Shown: positions 43,549 through 53,721, counted from the stretch's first letter. The stretch is 64,000 nucleotides of DNA from Persephonella sp964519345 (GCA_964519345.1 CAZFKX010000010.1:83846-147845); one strand, 5' to 3'. Translations and numbers: made by a program. The notes: generated by a model from the sequence alone, not told the origin.

Positions 43549-45858
43549 TTAATTTGTATCAAAAATAAAATTACCATTATTATCTATAATTTTTTCAGGT
43601 GTATCTATTCTGTTTTTCATTTCAGGTATATCAAATATCTCTTTTATCTGATCTATTTTTGAATTTTCAATAACAAGGTTTCCATCACAATCAATTTCTG
43701 GTTCTGTTCCTATAATAAAAAGTATATTTTCTCCAGGACAGTGATCATTTGCAATCAGTCTGCTCTCGGGATCTATGGGAACATAAGCAACGCCTTCAGG
43801 TAGTGGAAAATCTGGTATCTCTTCATCCGTATGTGCTGTTGCCATAAAATCTATCCATATAGGTAGTGCAGCCTTTGCTCCTGTCATCTTCCATCCTATC
43901 TTCTTTTTAGTATCATAACCAACCCACACAACTGTTGTCAGCTTTGGGGAAAAACCTGCAAACCATGCATCTGTATAATCGTCAGTTGTTCCTGTTTTTC
44001 CTGCAACAGGAAATCCCAAAACCTTAGCTTTCCTTCCTGTTCCTTCCTTCACAACAGCTTTTAAAAGATCCACCATCACAGCATTCTCTTCCTCAGGAAT
44101 TATATAAACACAATCCTTTTCATGCTTATAAAGAACATTTCCAGAAAAATCTTCAACCTTTTCTATAAAGTAAGGCTCGCATCTCATTCCTCCATTTGCA
44201 AAAACGGAATAAACTGTAGCAAGCTCAATAGGGGATATATCAGCACTTCCCAGCACAAGTGATGGAACCTTTGGAAGTTTAGTTTTTATACCCATCTGAT
44301 AGGCAAGTGATATAACAGAGTTATACCCAACATCAAGAAAAAGATTTACAGATGCTGCATTTAAACTGTGAGAAAGAGCGTATCTTAACGTAACCTCACC
44401 ATGGTATTCTCTATCATAATTTTCAGGTATCCATTCCTCAAACCTATCAGGATCCCAGATAGCTACAGGCTCATCGTTCAGCAGAGAGATCTGGGTGTAC
44501 CCTTTAAGTATAGCCGCTGTATAAACTATAGGCTTAAAGGCTGAACCAGGCTGTCTTTTAGCCTGAACAGCCCGGTTAAATTTTGTTTTTAAAAAATCAT
44601 AACCGCCTACTACAGCCCTTACAGCCCCCGTTGTATGATCTATAGCTACAATCGCTCCCTCTAAATACGGAACAAACTCAAATCTTTCGCCTTCAATATA
44701 TCTTACATAAACTGGAATTCCCTTTTTGGCATTTTTAAGTTTTCCCGGAAAAACAAAGTAACCTTTATGATCTTTAACATCTATATAAACCTTTCTTTTT
44801 AAGACCTTTTTTATTATCCCAATATATATGTTATTTTTTACAAGTTTCTCAGCTGATTGTTCCTCATACTCCTTCATAAGTCTTTCTATCTCATCTTCTT
44901 TTAGTTTTGGAAAACCTACCATAATCTGGAGATTTTCAAGATGATCCTTAATCACATAATGGGCATTTCTTAAAAGATTCTTATCAACCGTTGTGTATAT
45001 CTTATATCCCCCTTTATAAAGCTCATCAATTCCATATCTTGAGGCAAACCACTGTCTTACCATCTCAGTAAAGTAATCTTTAATATCTATATCTTCCTCA
45101 TCTACTTCCCTTAGTTTTATTTTTTGTTCAAAACACCTTTTTGCTGTGTTTATATCAATATAACCTTCCTCAAGCATACTCTGAAGAACCGCATCTCTTC
45201 TTTCTGTTGCACCTTCCATATTTTTATATGGGTCATATCTGCTCGGTGCTTTTGGAAGTCCAGCCAAAACAGCAGCCTCACAAACATCAAGCTCCCAGAC
45301 ATGTTTTCCAAAGTAAACCTGAGATGCCGATTCTACACCATAAGCCCCATGACCAAGATATATCTGATTCAGATACATCTCAAGTATCTTATCCTTTGGA
45401 TACACCCTGTTTAATCTTATAGCAAGTATCATCTCTTTTACTTTTCTCGATAGACTTCTTTCAGGAGTCAAGAAAAGATTCTTAATTAGCTGTTGTGATA
45501 TAGTACTTCCACCTGCTACTATTTTTCCAGAAAGAAGATTCATCACAGCCGCTCTCAATATTCCCACAGGATCAATTCCTATATTGTCATAAAAAGTTCT
45601 GTCCTCTATAGCGATAAAAGCATTTTTAACAAAATCAGGAATTTTATTTATTGGAACATACTGTCTTCTCTGTATGTAAAACTCTGTCAGAATCGAACCA
45701 TCAGATGCATATACCTTTGTTACCTGACTAGGCTTCCAGTACTCAAGATTTCTTACGTCAGGCAAATTTCTGCTATTCACCCATATAATAAAAAATACAG
45801 AGGTGGAAAAAACCATAAGGGAAACGATAAATCCGTAGATAAATATCTTTTTTAACAA
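43549..45858 (-). CDS. mrcA: Bifunctional penicillin-binding protein 1A
   Basis: The 769-residue class A PBP has an N-terminal signal anchor (about 5-28), a GT51 glycosyltransferase ('AIEDRTFYDNIGIDP', 'GGSTISQQLIKNLFL') and a transpeptidase with SxxK at 489-492 ('PGSAFKP'), SxN at 548-550 ('SLN') and KTGT at 671-674. It polymerises and cross-links peptidoglycan. Start: the TTG at 45858 is preferred because AGGTGG lies six bases upstream. A GTG at 45867 is in frame but overlaps that site. The gene is first in a run with trpB and rlmN. Confidence 0.94.
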   Translation of the reverse strand: MLKKIFIYGFIVSLMVFSTSVFFIIWVNSRNLPDVRNLEYWKPSQVTKVYASDGSILTEFYIQRRQYVPINKIPDFVKNAFIAIEDRTFYDNIGIDPVGILRAAVMNLLSGKIVAGGSTISQQLIKNLFLTPERSLSRKVKEMILAIRLNRVYPKDKILEMYLNQIYLGHGAYGVESASQVYFGKHVWELDVCEAAVLAGLPKAPSRYDPYKNMEGATERRDAVLQSMLEEGYIDINTAKRCFEQKIKLREVDEEDIDIKDYFTEMVRQWFASRYGIDELYKGGYKIYTTVDKNLLRNAHYVIKDHLENLQIMVGFPKLKEDEIERLMKEYEEQSAEKLVKNNIYIGIIKKVLKRKVYIDVKDHKGYFVFPGKLKNAKKGIPVYVRYIEGERFEFVPYLEGAIVAIDHTTGAVRAVVGGYDFLKTKFNRAVQAKRQPGSAFKPIVYTAAILKGYTQISLLNDEPVAIWDPDRFEEWIPENYDREYHGEVTLRYALSHSLNAASVNLFLDVGYNSVISLAYQMGIKTKLPKVPSLVLGSADISPIELATVYSVFANGGMRCEPYFIEKVEDFSGNVLYKHEKDCVYIIPEEENAVMVDLLKAVVKEGTGRKAKVLGFPVAGKTGTTDDYTDAWFAGFSPKLTTVVWVGYDTKKKIGWKMTGAKAALPIWIDFMATAHTDEEIPDFPLPEGVAYVPIDPESRLIANDHCPGENILFIIGTEPEIDCDGNLVIENSKIDQIKEIFDIPEMKNRIDTPEKIIDNNGNFIFDTN

Positions 45859-45889
45859 GACCACCACCTTTTTTCATGCTGACTAATAG

Positions 45890-45916
45890 ATTATATCAAA
45901 CTAATTAATATTGAAC
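45890..45916 (-). promoter_or_regulatory. PBP1A promoter overlapping the truD -35
   Basis: On the minus strand a TATAAT (45890-45895) lies about 30 bases upstream of the PBP1A start. The only element at -35 spacing is GTTCAA (45911-45916), which is a weak match and is the complement of the TTGAAC used as truD -35. Confidence 0.5.
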
Positions 45917-45940
45917 TTTTTTAGAAAACTGCAATATTAT
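45911..45940 (+). promoter_or_regulatory. truD promoter, probably giving a leaderless mRNA
   Basis: TTGAAC (45911-45916) and TATTAT (45935-45940) are 18 bases apart. The truD start codons TTG (45946) and ATG (45949) lie within nine bases of the -10, where transcription would start. No Shine-Dalgarno is visible. Confidence 0.55.
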
Positions 45941-45948
45941 AGAAATTG

Positions 45949-47121
45949 ATGAAGCCTCTTGATTATTATATTAAAAAGGAGCTTTCAGACTTTATAGTTG
46001 AAGAAGTTATTAATAAAAAAATCAAAGATAATGGAGATTTCCAGATATACAAACTAAAAAAAGCAAATCTATCAACAATACAGATAATAAGATACCTCTC
46101 ATCCTATCTGAGGCTAAAACCATCAGATATAGGATTTGCAGGGCTAAAAGATAAATTTGGTATAACTACTCAGTATCTATCCTTTCCATCAGACGCAAAA
46201 CTACCTGAGAAAACGGCTTTTACCTTAAAAAACGGCAGATGGAGAAAGGTAGATAATCCAGATTTTTTGAAATCAAGCTCATTCAGCCTTGAAAAGTTAG
46301 GATATTGTGAAAACTGTATCAAACTTGGTGATAACAAGGGAAATAAATTTAGTATCAAAATACGTAACATTGATAAAGATAAAAAAGAAAGACTTTATGA
46401 AAATCTTAACAGGATAGTAGATAATGGTTTTCCAAATTATTTTGGGGAGCAGAGGTTTGGAAGTGTAAAAGGCAGAAACGATTTTATATTTTTATATCTT
46501 CTTAGGGGTGAAACAGAAAAAGCTCTAAGGATCTACTTCTCAATAAAAGGCAATGTTAAAAATTGGGGAAAATGGAATGAATTATACAGGGATCTGAAAT
46601 GGAAGCTTGAGAGTTACGAAAGAGATCTTATACTTGGATTGAAAAGAGGTTTATCTTTTGAAAAAGCTGTGAGAATACTTCCTAAGAATATAAGGCTTAT
46701 GTTTAATTTTGCTTTTCAGTCTTACTTATGGAATGAATATTTAAGGAAGTATATAGAAAGAAAATATCCATACAAAAAGATAAAATTTATAAACAGATGG
46801 TATCTGTCTTTTTATACCAAAATTTTTGATATTGATTATATAAAAAATCTGAAAATACCCTTCGTTAACAGAGAGTACAGAACAGACGACACAATTCTTT
46901 CCGGTATTATTGAAGAAACCCTGAGAGAAGTAGGTTTAAAAGAGGATGATTTAGGAAAGGAAGTAGCAGGTATAAAAGCTCTTACAGACGGTGAAAGAAA
47001 GGCTGTTGTACTACCAAAAGATATAAAGATAACAGAAAAAACAAAGAATAGTTTAAGAATAAATTTCTTTCTTCCCACAGGATCATACGCAACAATATTT
47101 TTAAGAGCATTACTGTATTAA
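45949..47121 (+). CDS. truD: tRNA pseudouridine(13) synthase TruD
   Basis: The 390-residue TruD-family enzyme isomerises U13 of tRNA. The active-site motif is 'IGFAGLKDKFGITTQ' with catalytic Asp68. 'NYFGEQRFGSVKGRNDFI' and 'FNFAFQSYLWNEYL' are also family features. I chose ATG 45949. TTG 45946 is the neighbouring codon. The absence of a ribosome binding site and the close -10 suggest leaderless translation. It is divergent from PBP1A. Confidence 0.93.
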   Translation: MKPLDYYIKKELSDFIVEEVINKKIKDNGDFQIYKLKKANLSTIQIIRYLSSYLRLKPSDIGFAGLKDKFGITTQYLSFPSDAKLPEKTAFTLKNGRWRKVDNPDFLKSSSFSLEKLGYCENCIKLGDNKGNKFSIKIRNIDKDKKERLYENLNRIVDNGFPNYFGEQRFGSVKGRNDFIFLYLLRGETEKALRIYFSIKGNVKNWGKWNELYRDLKWKLESYERDLILGLKRGLSFEKAVRILPKNIRLMFNFAFQSYLWNEYLRKYIERKYPYKKIKFINRWYLSFYTKIFDIDYIKNLKIPFVNREYRTDDTILSGIIEETLREVGLKEDDLGKEVAGIKALTDGERKAVVLPKDIKITEKTKNSLRINFFLPTGSYATIFLRALLY

Positions 47122-47122
47122 G

Positions 47123-47152
47123 TTGTTAAAGGGTATCCACATAAGGTAAAAT
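47123..47152 (+). promoter_or_regulatory. Promoter for glyQ-glyS-ppsA
   Basis: TTGTTA (47123-47128) and TAAAAT (47147-47152) are separated by 18 bases and lie about 35 bases upstream of the glyQ start, just after the truD stop. The match to sigma-70 consensus is fair. Confidence 0.5.
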
Positions 47153-47185
47153 AATTATGTTGTAACTATTAAAGGAAGCAGGTAG

Positions 47186-48091
47186 ATGACTGATAATAAA
47201 AACTTTCTTACATTTCAGGAAATTATACAGAGATTACAAAAATTCTGGACTGATAAGGGATGTATTTTATGGCAGCCTTATGACATCGAGGTTGGAGCTG
47301 GAACAATGAATCCTGCAACTTTTTTGAGAACTCTTGGACCAGAAGACTGGAATGTATGCTATGTTGAACCTTCAAGAAGACCTAAAGATGGTAGATATGG
47401 AGAAAATCCAAACAGACTACAGCATTACTACCAGTTTCAGGTTATACTTAAACCTTCACCAGAAAATCCTCAGGAACTCTACTTACAAAGTCTCGAAGCA
47501 TTAGGGATAGATCTTTCACAGCATGATATAAGGTTTGTTGAAGACGATTGGGAAAGTCCAACACTCGGAGCATGGGGTCTCGGCTGGGAAGTCTGGCTTG
47601 ATGGAATGGAAATTACACAGTTTACATATTTCCAGCAGGTTGGAAGTCTTGATCTACCTGTTATAAGCGTTGAGATAACTTATGGTCTTGAAAGAATAGC
47701 AACATATCTGCAAAATGTTGATAGTGTTTACGATATAGTATGGGCTGAAGGCTTAACATACGGAGATATTTATAAAGAATCCGAGAGACAATGGTCGGTT
47801 TATAACTTTGAGGAAGCAGATATAAATATGCTTTTTGAAACGTTTGATATGTATGAGAAAGAAGGTTTTAAGCTTATAGAAAAAAACCTTCCAATTCCGG
47901 CTTATGATTTTGCCCTGAAATGTTCACACATATTTAATCTTTTAGATGCAAGAGGTGCATTATCTGTAAATGAGAGAGCGAGATTTATTGGAAGAGTAAG
48001 AGATCTTGCAAGAGAATGTGCAAAAGCTTTCGTAAAGCACAGGGAAGAACTTGGATTTCCAATGATTAAAAAGAGAAAGGTAGAGGTATAA
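47186..48091 (+). CDS. glyQ: Glycyl-tRNA synthetase alpha subunit
   Basis: The 301-residue catalytic subunit of the bacterial alpha2beta2 GlyRS charges tRNA-Gly. 'TFQEIIQRLQKFWTDKGCIL', 'EVGAGTMNPATFLRTLGPE' and 'YVEPSRRPKDGRYGENPNRL' are diagnostic class II segments. Length is normal. The ATG follows an AGGAAGCAGGT region. glyS starts at the very next base after the stop, so the two subunits are co-translated. Confidence 0.97.
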   Translation: MTDNKNFLTFQEIIQRLQKFWTDKGCILWQPYDIEVGAGTMNPATFLRTLGPEDWNVCYVEPSRRPKDGRYGENPNRLQHYYQFQVILKPSPENPQELYLQSLEALGIDLSQHDIRFVEDDWESPTLGAWGLGWEVWLDGMEITQFTYFQQVGSLDLPVISVEITYGLERIATYLQNVDSVYDIVWAEGLTYGDIYKESERQWSVYNFEEADINMLFETFDMYEKEGFKLIEKNLPIPAYDFALKCSHIFNLLDARGALSVNERARFIGRVRDLARECAKAFVKHREELGFPMIKKRKVEV

Positions 48092-50209
48092 ATGAAAAAA
48101 TATTTACTTGAGATAGGTTGTGAGGAACTTCCTCCAGAAGCTGTTAATACAGCTATTTCTTATCTTAAGGAAGATCTGGAAAAGATTTTTGAAAATTTTT
48201 TTGGGTATAAAACAGAGGAAAATATATCAGTTTTTGGAACACCAAGGAGGATAGGTTTTTTAATCAGTAATTTAATGGATAAAGAACCTCCTGAAGAAAA
48301 AACCATTTTAGGACCACCTGCTAAAGTGGGTATTGACAGGGATGGAAATTTTACAAAAGCAGCTCTTGCATTTGCATCTAAACACAATATACCTGTGGAA
48401 AAATTAAAGATAATTGAAAATGAAAAAGGTAGATATATAGGAGCAACTTTAATACAAGAAGGCAGGGATATAAGATCATTTATTGCTGAAATCATTCCAG
48501 ACATTATATCAAAAATACCTTTTCCAAAACTTATGAGGTGGAATGATACAGGATTTAGATTTTCAAGACCTATTAGATGGATTGTATCACTGTTAAATGA
48601 TGAGATTGTAACCTTCAGTGTCGCGGGAATATATGCAGACAGATATACATATCTTCATAGATTTATGACCCATCCTCTTGGAAGGGGAGAAAAAAAAGAG
48701 ATAAAAAATGCCGATTCTTATTATCAAATAATGAAACTTGGGTATATAATTCCAAAATATGATGAGAGAAAAGAAGCTATAAGAACACAATTAACCGGTC
48801 TTGCAAATTCTATAAATGCTGATCCAGTCGTTGACGAAGATCTAATGGATGAAGTAACAAACCTTACCGAGTTTCCTGTAGGAATTCTTGGAGATTTTTC
48901 ACCTGAGTACCTGATACTTCCAAAAGAGGTTATCATAACGGTATGTAAAGTTCACCAGAGATTCTTTAATTTTGAGAAGGACGGAAAACTGTTGCCTAAA
49001 TTTCTTGCTTTTTCAAATACGGCTGTTAAGGACAGGGAAAAAGTAAAAAACGGATATGAAAAAGTTCTGAAAGCAAGACTTGAAGATGCTCTATTTTTTT
49101 ATGAAGAGGATCTCAAACACAGCCTTGAAGATTTCTGTCAAGGGCTTGAAGGAATACAGTTTCACCACAAACTCGGATCGATGCTTGAAAAGGTAAAAAG
49201 AAATGGGGAAATAGCTGTTCTACTCAGTAGAATTCTCAGATTTAGAAATATAAAAGATCTGTTGAGGGCAAACAGACTATCAAAATGCGATCTTCTCACA
49301 GAGATGGTTAAAGAGTTTGACGAACTACAAGGAATTATGGGAATGCATTATGCGTTAAAACAGGGAGAAAAACCAGAAGTAGCAAAAGCTATATATGAAC
49401 ATTACCTTCCAAAAACATCAGATGATAATCTTCCAGAAACTGAGATCGGTACTATACTATCTCTTTCTGATAAACTTGATACTGTCATATCCTTTATTTC
49501 CATAGGTGAAAAACCAAAAGCAACTGCAGACCCATTCGGTATAAGGAGAAATAGTATAGGCATTATAAGACTTCTTGTGGAAAAGCAGATAGATCTTGAT
49601 CTAAAAAAGTTCCTCCAAGAGATTTCAAAAGAATCCAGAAAAGTAAAGCTACTCAGACTTGCAGAGATAGAAAAAGAATGGAAGGTAATATTTGATGAAA
49701 AAACTACTCCAGAAATACTGGACTTTATGGAAGGAAGATTTACCGCTTATATGAAAGAAAAAGGATTTGATACGGACATTATAAACTCTGTTCTATCTGT
49801 TAAAAATTATAATTTTTATAGAAACTATCTAAAAATCAGAAGTATTCAGGAACTGAAAGAAAATCCCGAATTTTCTGACATTATGACCGTATTTAAAAGG
49901 GTTGGAAGAATAATACCAGAAGGTTTTAAAGAACATTTTGATCCAAATACGCTATTAGAAAAAGAAGAAAAAGATCTATATAAAAAATACACTGAGATAA
50001 ATGAGATATTTTCAAAAAATGTTGAAGACAAAAGATATTCTGAAGCCCTCAATGAACTTCTAAAAATAAAACCTTTTATAGATAGATTCTTTGATAATGT
50101 TATGGTAATGACTGAAGATAAAAAATTGAGGGAAAATAGACTTTCTCTTATGAAACTTATAAACAGCATGTTTAGGAAAATTGCTGATTTTACTAAAATA
50201 ACAACTTAA
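48092..50209 (+). CDS. glyS: Glycyl-tRNA synthetase beta subunit
   Basis: The 705-residue tRNA-binding subunit starts with 'LLEIGCEELPPEAVNTA' and contains 'TPRRIGFLI', 'RWIVSLLNDEIV' and the HD-domain-like segment around 'GMHYALKQGEKPEVAKAIYEH'. The C-terminal anticodon-binding region ends after 'DRFFDNVMVM'. Length matches bacterial GlyS (about 690). It directly abuts glyQ and precedes ppsA by 23 bases. Confidence 0.97.
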   Translation: MKKYLLEIGCEELPPEAVNTAISYLKEDLEKIFENFFGYKTEENISVFGTPRRIGFLISNLMDKEPPEEKTILGPPAKVGIDRDGNFTKAALAFASKHNIPVEKLKIIENEKGRYIGATLIQEGRDIRSFIAEIIPDIISKIPFPKLMRWNDTGFRFSRPIRWIVSLLNDEIVTFSVAGIYADRYTYLHRFMTHPLGRGEKKEIKNADSYYQIMKLGYIIPKYDERKEAIRTQLTGLANSINADPVVDEDLMDEVTNLTEFPVGILGDFSPEYLILPKEVIITVCKVHQRFFNFEKDGKLLPKFLAFSNTAVKDREKVKNGYEKVLKARLEDALFFYEEDLKHSLEDFCQGLEGIQFHHKLGSMLEKVKRNGEIAVLLSRILRFRNIKDLLRANRLSKCDLLTEMVKEFDELQGIMGMHYALKQGEKPEVAKAIYEHYLPKTSDDNLPETEIGTILSLSDKLDTVISFISIGEKPKATADPFGIRRNSIGIIRLLVEKQIDLDLKKFLQEISKESRKVKLLRLAEIEKEWKVIFDEKTTPEILDFMEGRFTAYMKEKGFDTDIINSVLSVKNYNFYRNYLKIRSIQELKENPEFSDIMTVFKRVGRIIPEGFKEHFDPNTLLEKEEKDLYKKYTEINEIFSKNVEDKRYSEALNELLKIKPFIDRFFDNVMVMTEDKKLRENRLSLMKLINSMFRKIADFTKITT

Positions 50210-50232
50210 TAGATAAGACAGGAGGATATATT

Positions 50233-52671
50233 ATGTCCAAAAACAAACTTGTTGTCTGGCTTGATGAGGTCGGAATAGAGGATGTGGAGCTTGTCGGAGG
50301 AAAAAATGCATCTCTTGGAGAGATGATAAAAGGTCTCTCCCCAAAAGGAATAAAAATTCCAATGGGATTTGTTGTAACAGCAGAAGCATATAGATATTTC
50401 ATCAAGTATAACAAACTCTCAGAAAAAATAAAGGAAGCCCTTAAAGGTCTTGATCCAAACGATGTGTTTGATCTCCAGAAAAGGGGACTCACCGTAAGGG
50501 AAATGATAAAAGGAGGTGAGTTTCCTGAAGATCTTAAAAATATGATTGTAGAACATTATGAAAAACTGAGTGAGATGTACAAAAGACATAGAGTTGATGT
50601 TGCAGTAAGATCTTCCGCAACAGCTGAAGATCTCCCTGACGCTTCCTTTGCAGGACAGCAAGAAACATACCTCAACATAAAAGGTGATGAAACACTCTTG
50701 ACAGCCATAAAAAATTGTTTTGCTTCACTATTTACAGATAGAGCTATATCCTACAGAGAATCATTCGGTTTCGATCACTTTGCTATAGGCCTGGCTGTTG
50801 GTATTCAGAAAATGGTAAGATCAGATCTTGCTTCTGCTGGCGTTGGATTCTCGCTTGACACGGAAAGCGGTTTTAAAGATGTTGTGCTTATTAATGGTGC
50901 TTACGGTCTTGGTGAGATGGTAGTTCAGGGAGCTATAACTCCAGACGAGTGGCTTGTTTTCAAACCTACATTTAAGCAGGGTTATGAAGCTATCATAGAG
51001 AAAAAATTAGGAAAGAAAACCCACAAAATGGTTTATGGTACAACTGATGAAGAAAGGGTAAAAATAGTTCAGGTTCCTGAAGAAAAACAAAAACAGTTTT
51101 GTCTTACAGACGATGAGGTCTTGAAACTTGCTGACTGGATAATGAAAATAGAGGAATACTACTCTGAAAAATACGACAAATGGACGCCTATGGATGTTGA
51201 ATGGGCTAAGGATGGCGAACTTGACGAGCTTTTTATAGTTCAGGCAAGACCAGAAACGATACATTCAAGAAAAGATCACTCAAAAATAACTGTTTATAAG
51301 ATTATAGAACCTTATGAGGAAAGAGCAACAAAGAGGTTAGTGCAGGGAATAGCTGTAGGAGATAAGGTTGCAACGGGAAAAGTGAAGCTGATGTACTCAC
51401 TTGAAGATGCAAAAGATTTTAAGCCAGGAGACGTTCTGGTAACAGATATGACAGATCCAGACTGGGAGCCAATAATGAAACAGGCAGCAGCTATTGTTAC
51501 AAATAGGGGAGGTAGAACATGTCATGCTGCTATCGTTGCAAGAGAACTTGGTGTTCCAGCAGTTGTTGGAACAGGAAATGCTACAGAGGTATTAAAAGAT
51601 GAAATGGAAGTAACAGTCTCATGTGCAGAGGGAGATGTAGGATACGTTTATAATGGAGTTATAGAGTACGAGGTTGAGGAGGTTGACATAAATACACTTC
51701 CAAAAACTAAAACACCTATTATGATGAATGTAGCATCACCTGAAGGAGCTTTTGATTTCTCGTTTTTACCAAATTCAGGCGTGGGTCTTGCAAGGGAAGA
51801 GTTCATAATAAATAATTATATAGCCATTCATCCACTTGCCCTCATAAAGTTTGACGAGATAAAAGAGAAAGATCCTGAACTTGCACAACTTATAGAAGAC
51901 AAAACATTTGGTTACGACAATAAAGAAGAATACTTTATAAAAAAGCTTTCTTATGGGATAGCAAGAATAGCAGCAGCATTTTATCCAAAACCAGTAATAG
52001 TAAGATTTTCAGATTTTAAATCCAACGAATATGCGAATCTGATAGGCGGAAAGCATTTTGAACCCAAGGAAGAAAATCCAATGCTTGGATGGAGAGGGGC
52101 ATCAAGGTACTACTCTCCCCAGTACAAAGAGGCTTTTGGTCTTGAGTGTAAAGCTATACTTAGAGTTAGAAACAAAATGGGGCTCACAAATGTAAAAGTT
52201 ATGGTTCCATTCTGCAGAACACCTGAAGAAGGCAAAAAAGTTCTTGAAGTTATGGAAGAATTTGGGCTTAGAAGAGGAGAAAACGGACTTGAAGTTTATG
52301 TTATGTGCGAACTTCCTTCAAATGTTGTTCTGGCTGATCAATTTTCAGAATATTTTGATGGTTTTTCAATCGGATCAAACGATCTTACACAGCTAACACT
52401 TGGTCTTGATAGAGATTCTTCACTTATAGCCCATATATACGACGAAAGAAATGAGGCAGTTAAAAGGCTGATAGCACAGGTAATAAAAACAGCAAAAGAA
52501 CATGGAAGAAAAATCGGGATATGTGGACAGGGTCCATCTGATTATCCTGATTTTGCCCAGTTCTTAGTTGAACAGGGAATAGATACCATTTCTATAAATC
52601 CTGATGCTGTATTAAAAACAACAAAAGCCGTTTATGAGATAGAAAAAAAACTTGGACTACACGACAGTTAA
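50233..52671 (+). CDS. ppsA: Phosphoenolpyruvate synthase
   Basis: The 812-residue enzyme makes PEP from pyruvate and ATP, a carbon-entry and gluconeogenic step. The N-terminal ATP-grasp region (about 5-385) has 'VGGKNASLGEMI' and 'VRSSATAEDLPDASFAGQQE'. The phosphohistidine is His481 in 'GGRTCHAAIVAREL'. The C-terminal PEP/pyruvate barrel has 'FSIGSNDLTQLTLGLDRDS' and 'IGICGQGPSDYP'. AGGAGG precedes the ATG. A strong terminator follows. In an acetate- or CO2-fixing autotroph it would link acetyl-CoA/pyruvate to sugar synthesis. Confidence 0.97.
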   Translation: MSKNKLVVWLDEVGIEDVELVGGKNASLGEMIKGLSPKGIKIPMGFVVTAEAYRYFIKYNKLSEKIKEALKGLDPNDVFDLQKRGLTVREMIKGGEFPEDLKNMIVEHYEKLSEMYKRHRVDVAVRSSATAEDLPDASFAGQQETYLNIKGDETLLTAIKNCFASLFTDRAISYRESFGFDHFAIGLAVGIQKMVRSDLASAGVGFSLDTESGFKDVVLINGAYGLGEMVVQGAITPDEWLVFKPTFKQGYEAIIEKKLGKKTHKMVYGTTDEERVKIVQVPEEKQKQFCLTDDEVLKLADWIMKIEEYYSEKYDKWTPMDVEWAKDGELDELFIVQARPETIHSRKDHSKITVYKIIEPYEERATKRLVQGIAVGDKVATGKVKLMYSLEDAKDFKPGDVLVTDMTDPDWEPIMKQAAAIVTNRGGRTCHAAIVARELGVPAVVGTGNATEVLKDEMEVTVSCAEGDVGYVYNGVIEYEVEEVDINTLPKTKTPIMMNVASPEGAFDFSFLPNSGVGLAREEFIINNYIAIHPLALIKFDEIKEKDPELAQLIEDKTFGYDNKEEYFIKKLSYGIARIAAAFYPKPVIVRFSDFKSNEYANLIGGKHFEPKEENPMLGWRGASRYYSPQYKEAFGLECKAILRVRNKMGLTNVKVMVPFCRTPEEGKKVLEVMEEFGLRRGENGLEVYVMCELPSNVVLADQFSEYFDGFSIGSNDLTQLTLGLDRDSSLIAHIYDERNEAVKRLIAQVIKTAKEHGRKIGICGQGPSDYPDFAQFLVEQGIDTISINPDAVLKTTKAVYEIEKKLGLHDS

Positions 52672-52677
52672 TAAAAA

Positions 52678-52708
52678 GGGAAGGTTTCCTTAAGCCTTCC
52701 CGTTTTTT
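52678..52708 (+). terminator. Intrinsic terminator after ppsA
   Basis: GGGAAGG (52678-52684) pairs with CCTTCCC (52695-52701), followed by GTTTTTT. This is a textbook rho-independent terminator and closes the truD/glyQS/ppsA run before the pil operon. Confidence 0.85.
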
Positions 52709-52767
52709 ATCCGATACTGTATATTAAATAAAAAGATTTTAGAATATTTTAAGAACTTGGGGGACTT

Positions 52768-53721
52768 ATGAATATTTCAGAAACAGTTTTGAAACCGTTT
52801 CAAAATTTGTTCCAGAAGGAGAAGATCAGTGTAGGAATACAGCTTGACAAGAATTTTGCCCGTGTGGCTGTTCTTGAAAAATCAGCAGGACATTTTTCTA
52901 TACCTATAATGCCGTTTGAACTGTCCATACTTGAAGATAAGGAAGAATCAGGAAATCTTATTAAGGAAGAGTTAGAAAAAAGAGACATACATGTGAAAAA
53001 TGTTATAGTCAGCATACCTATAAGTTCTACCTTATTCAAGACTATAAAACTCCCCAAAATGTCTCCAAAAGAGATAGAAGAGGCTGTTGAATGGAATATA
53101 AGAGAAGACATAAAAAGTCTGAAGGGAAAAACGATATACGACTACGATATTATTAATGAAGATAAAGATATGCTGACGGTTATTGTGGTTATTTCAAAAA
53201 TTGAGGATATAGAGAATGTTCAGGAAATCTTAGGTCATGCAGGAATAGAGGCAGATATTATAGATTCAGAAGGTATAGCTCTTTTAAATTTAGCAGAACT
53301 AAGGAAAGAAAAAGATCCAAAACTAAAAGAAGAAACAAACATATGTATTATACACCTTGACTACAACGAATCCTATCTAATGTTTTTCCACAACAATATA
53401 ATAGTCCAGACTTTAAACTTTGATGCGAGAAGATATGAGGAAATGGATCCAGACGAAAAGGAAAATGTTGTTGACAGACTTATAAATGAGATAAATTACT
53501 TTTTCCTAACAATAAATGAGCCTAAGGTTATATACATATCAGGCCTTTCTGGAAAATTCCCTGAGATACAGGCATACATGCAGCTTAAGTTTACAACAAG
53601 ATTTACACTTGTAGAGCTCGAACCTGTAACAGCTCTTGGTATAAAACTTGAAGGAAGTACGTCCATGAGCGTATTTAACGTTCCTTTTGGATTAGCATAC
53701 AGGAGATTTAATGATGATTAA
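52768..53721 (+). CDS. pilM: Type IV pilus assembly protein PilM
   Basis: The 317-residue cytoplasmic actin-like protein binds the N-terminus of PilN under the pilus platform. 'ISVGIQLDKNFARVAVLEKS', 'VIVSIPISSTLFKTIKLPKM' and 'EEAVEWNIREDI' fit the FtsA/PilM fold. It opens a pilM-N-O-(P)-Q order with overlapping or near junctions. The pilN start lies 11 bases inside its 3' end. GGGGGA precedes the ATG. Confidence 0.92.
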   Translation: MNISETVLKPFQNLFQKEKISVGIQLDKNFARVAVLEKSAGHFSIPIMPFELSILEDKEESGNLIKEELEKRDIHVKNVIVSIPISSTLFKTIKLPKMSPKEIEEAVEWNIREDIKSLKGKTIYDYDIINEDKDMLTVIVVISKIEDIENVQEILGHAGIEADIIDSEGIALLNLAELRKEKDPKLKEETNICIIHLDYNESYLMFFHNNIIVQTLNFDARRYEEMDPDEKENVVDRLINEINYFFLTINEPKVIYISGLSGKFPEIQAYMQLKFTTRFTLVELEPVTALGIKLEGSTSMSVFNVPFGLAYRRFNDD

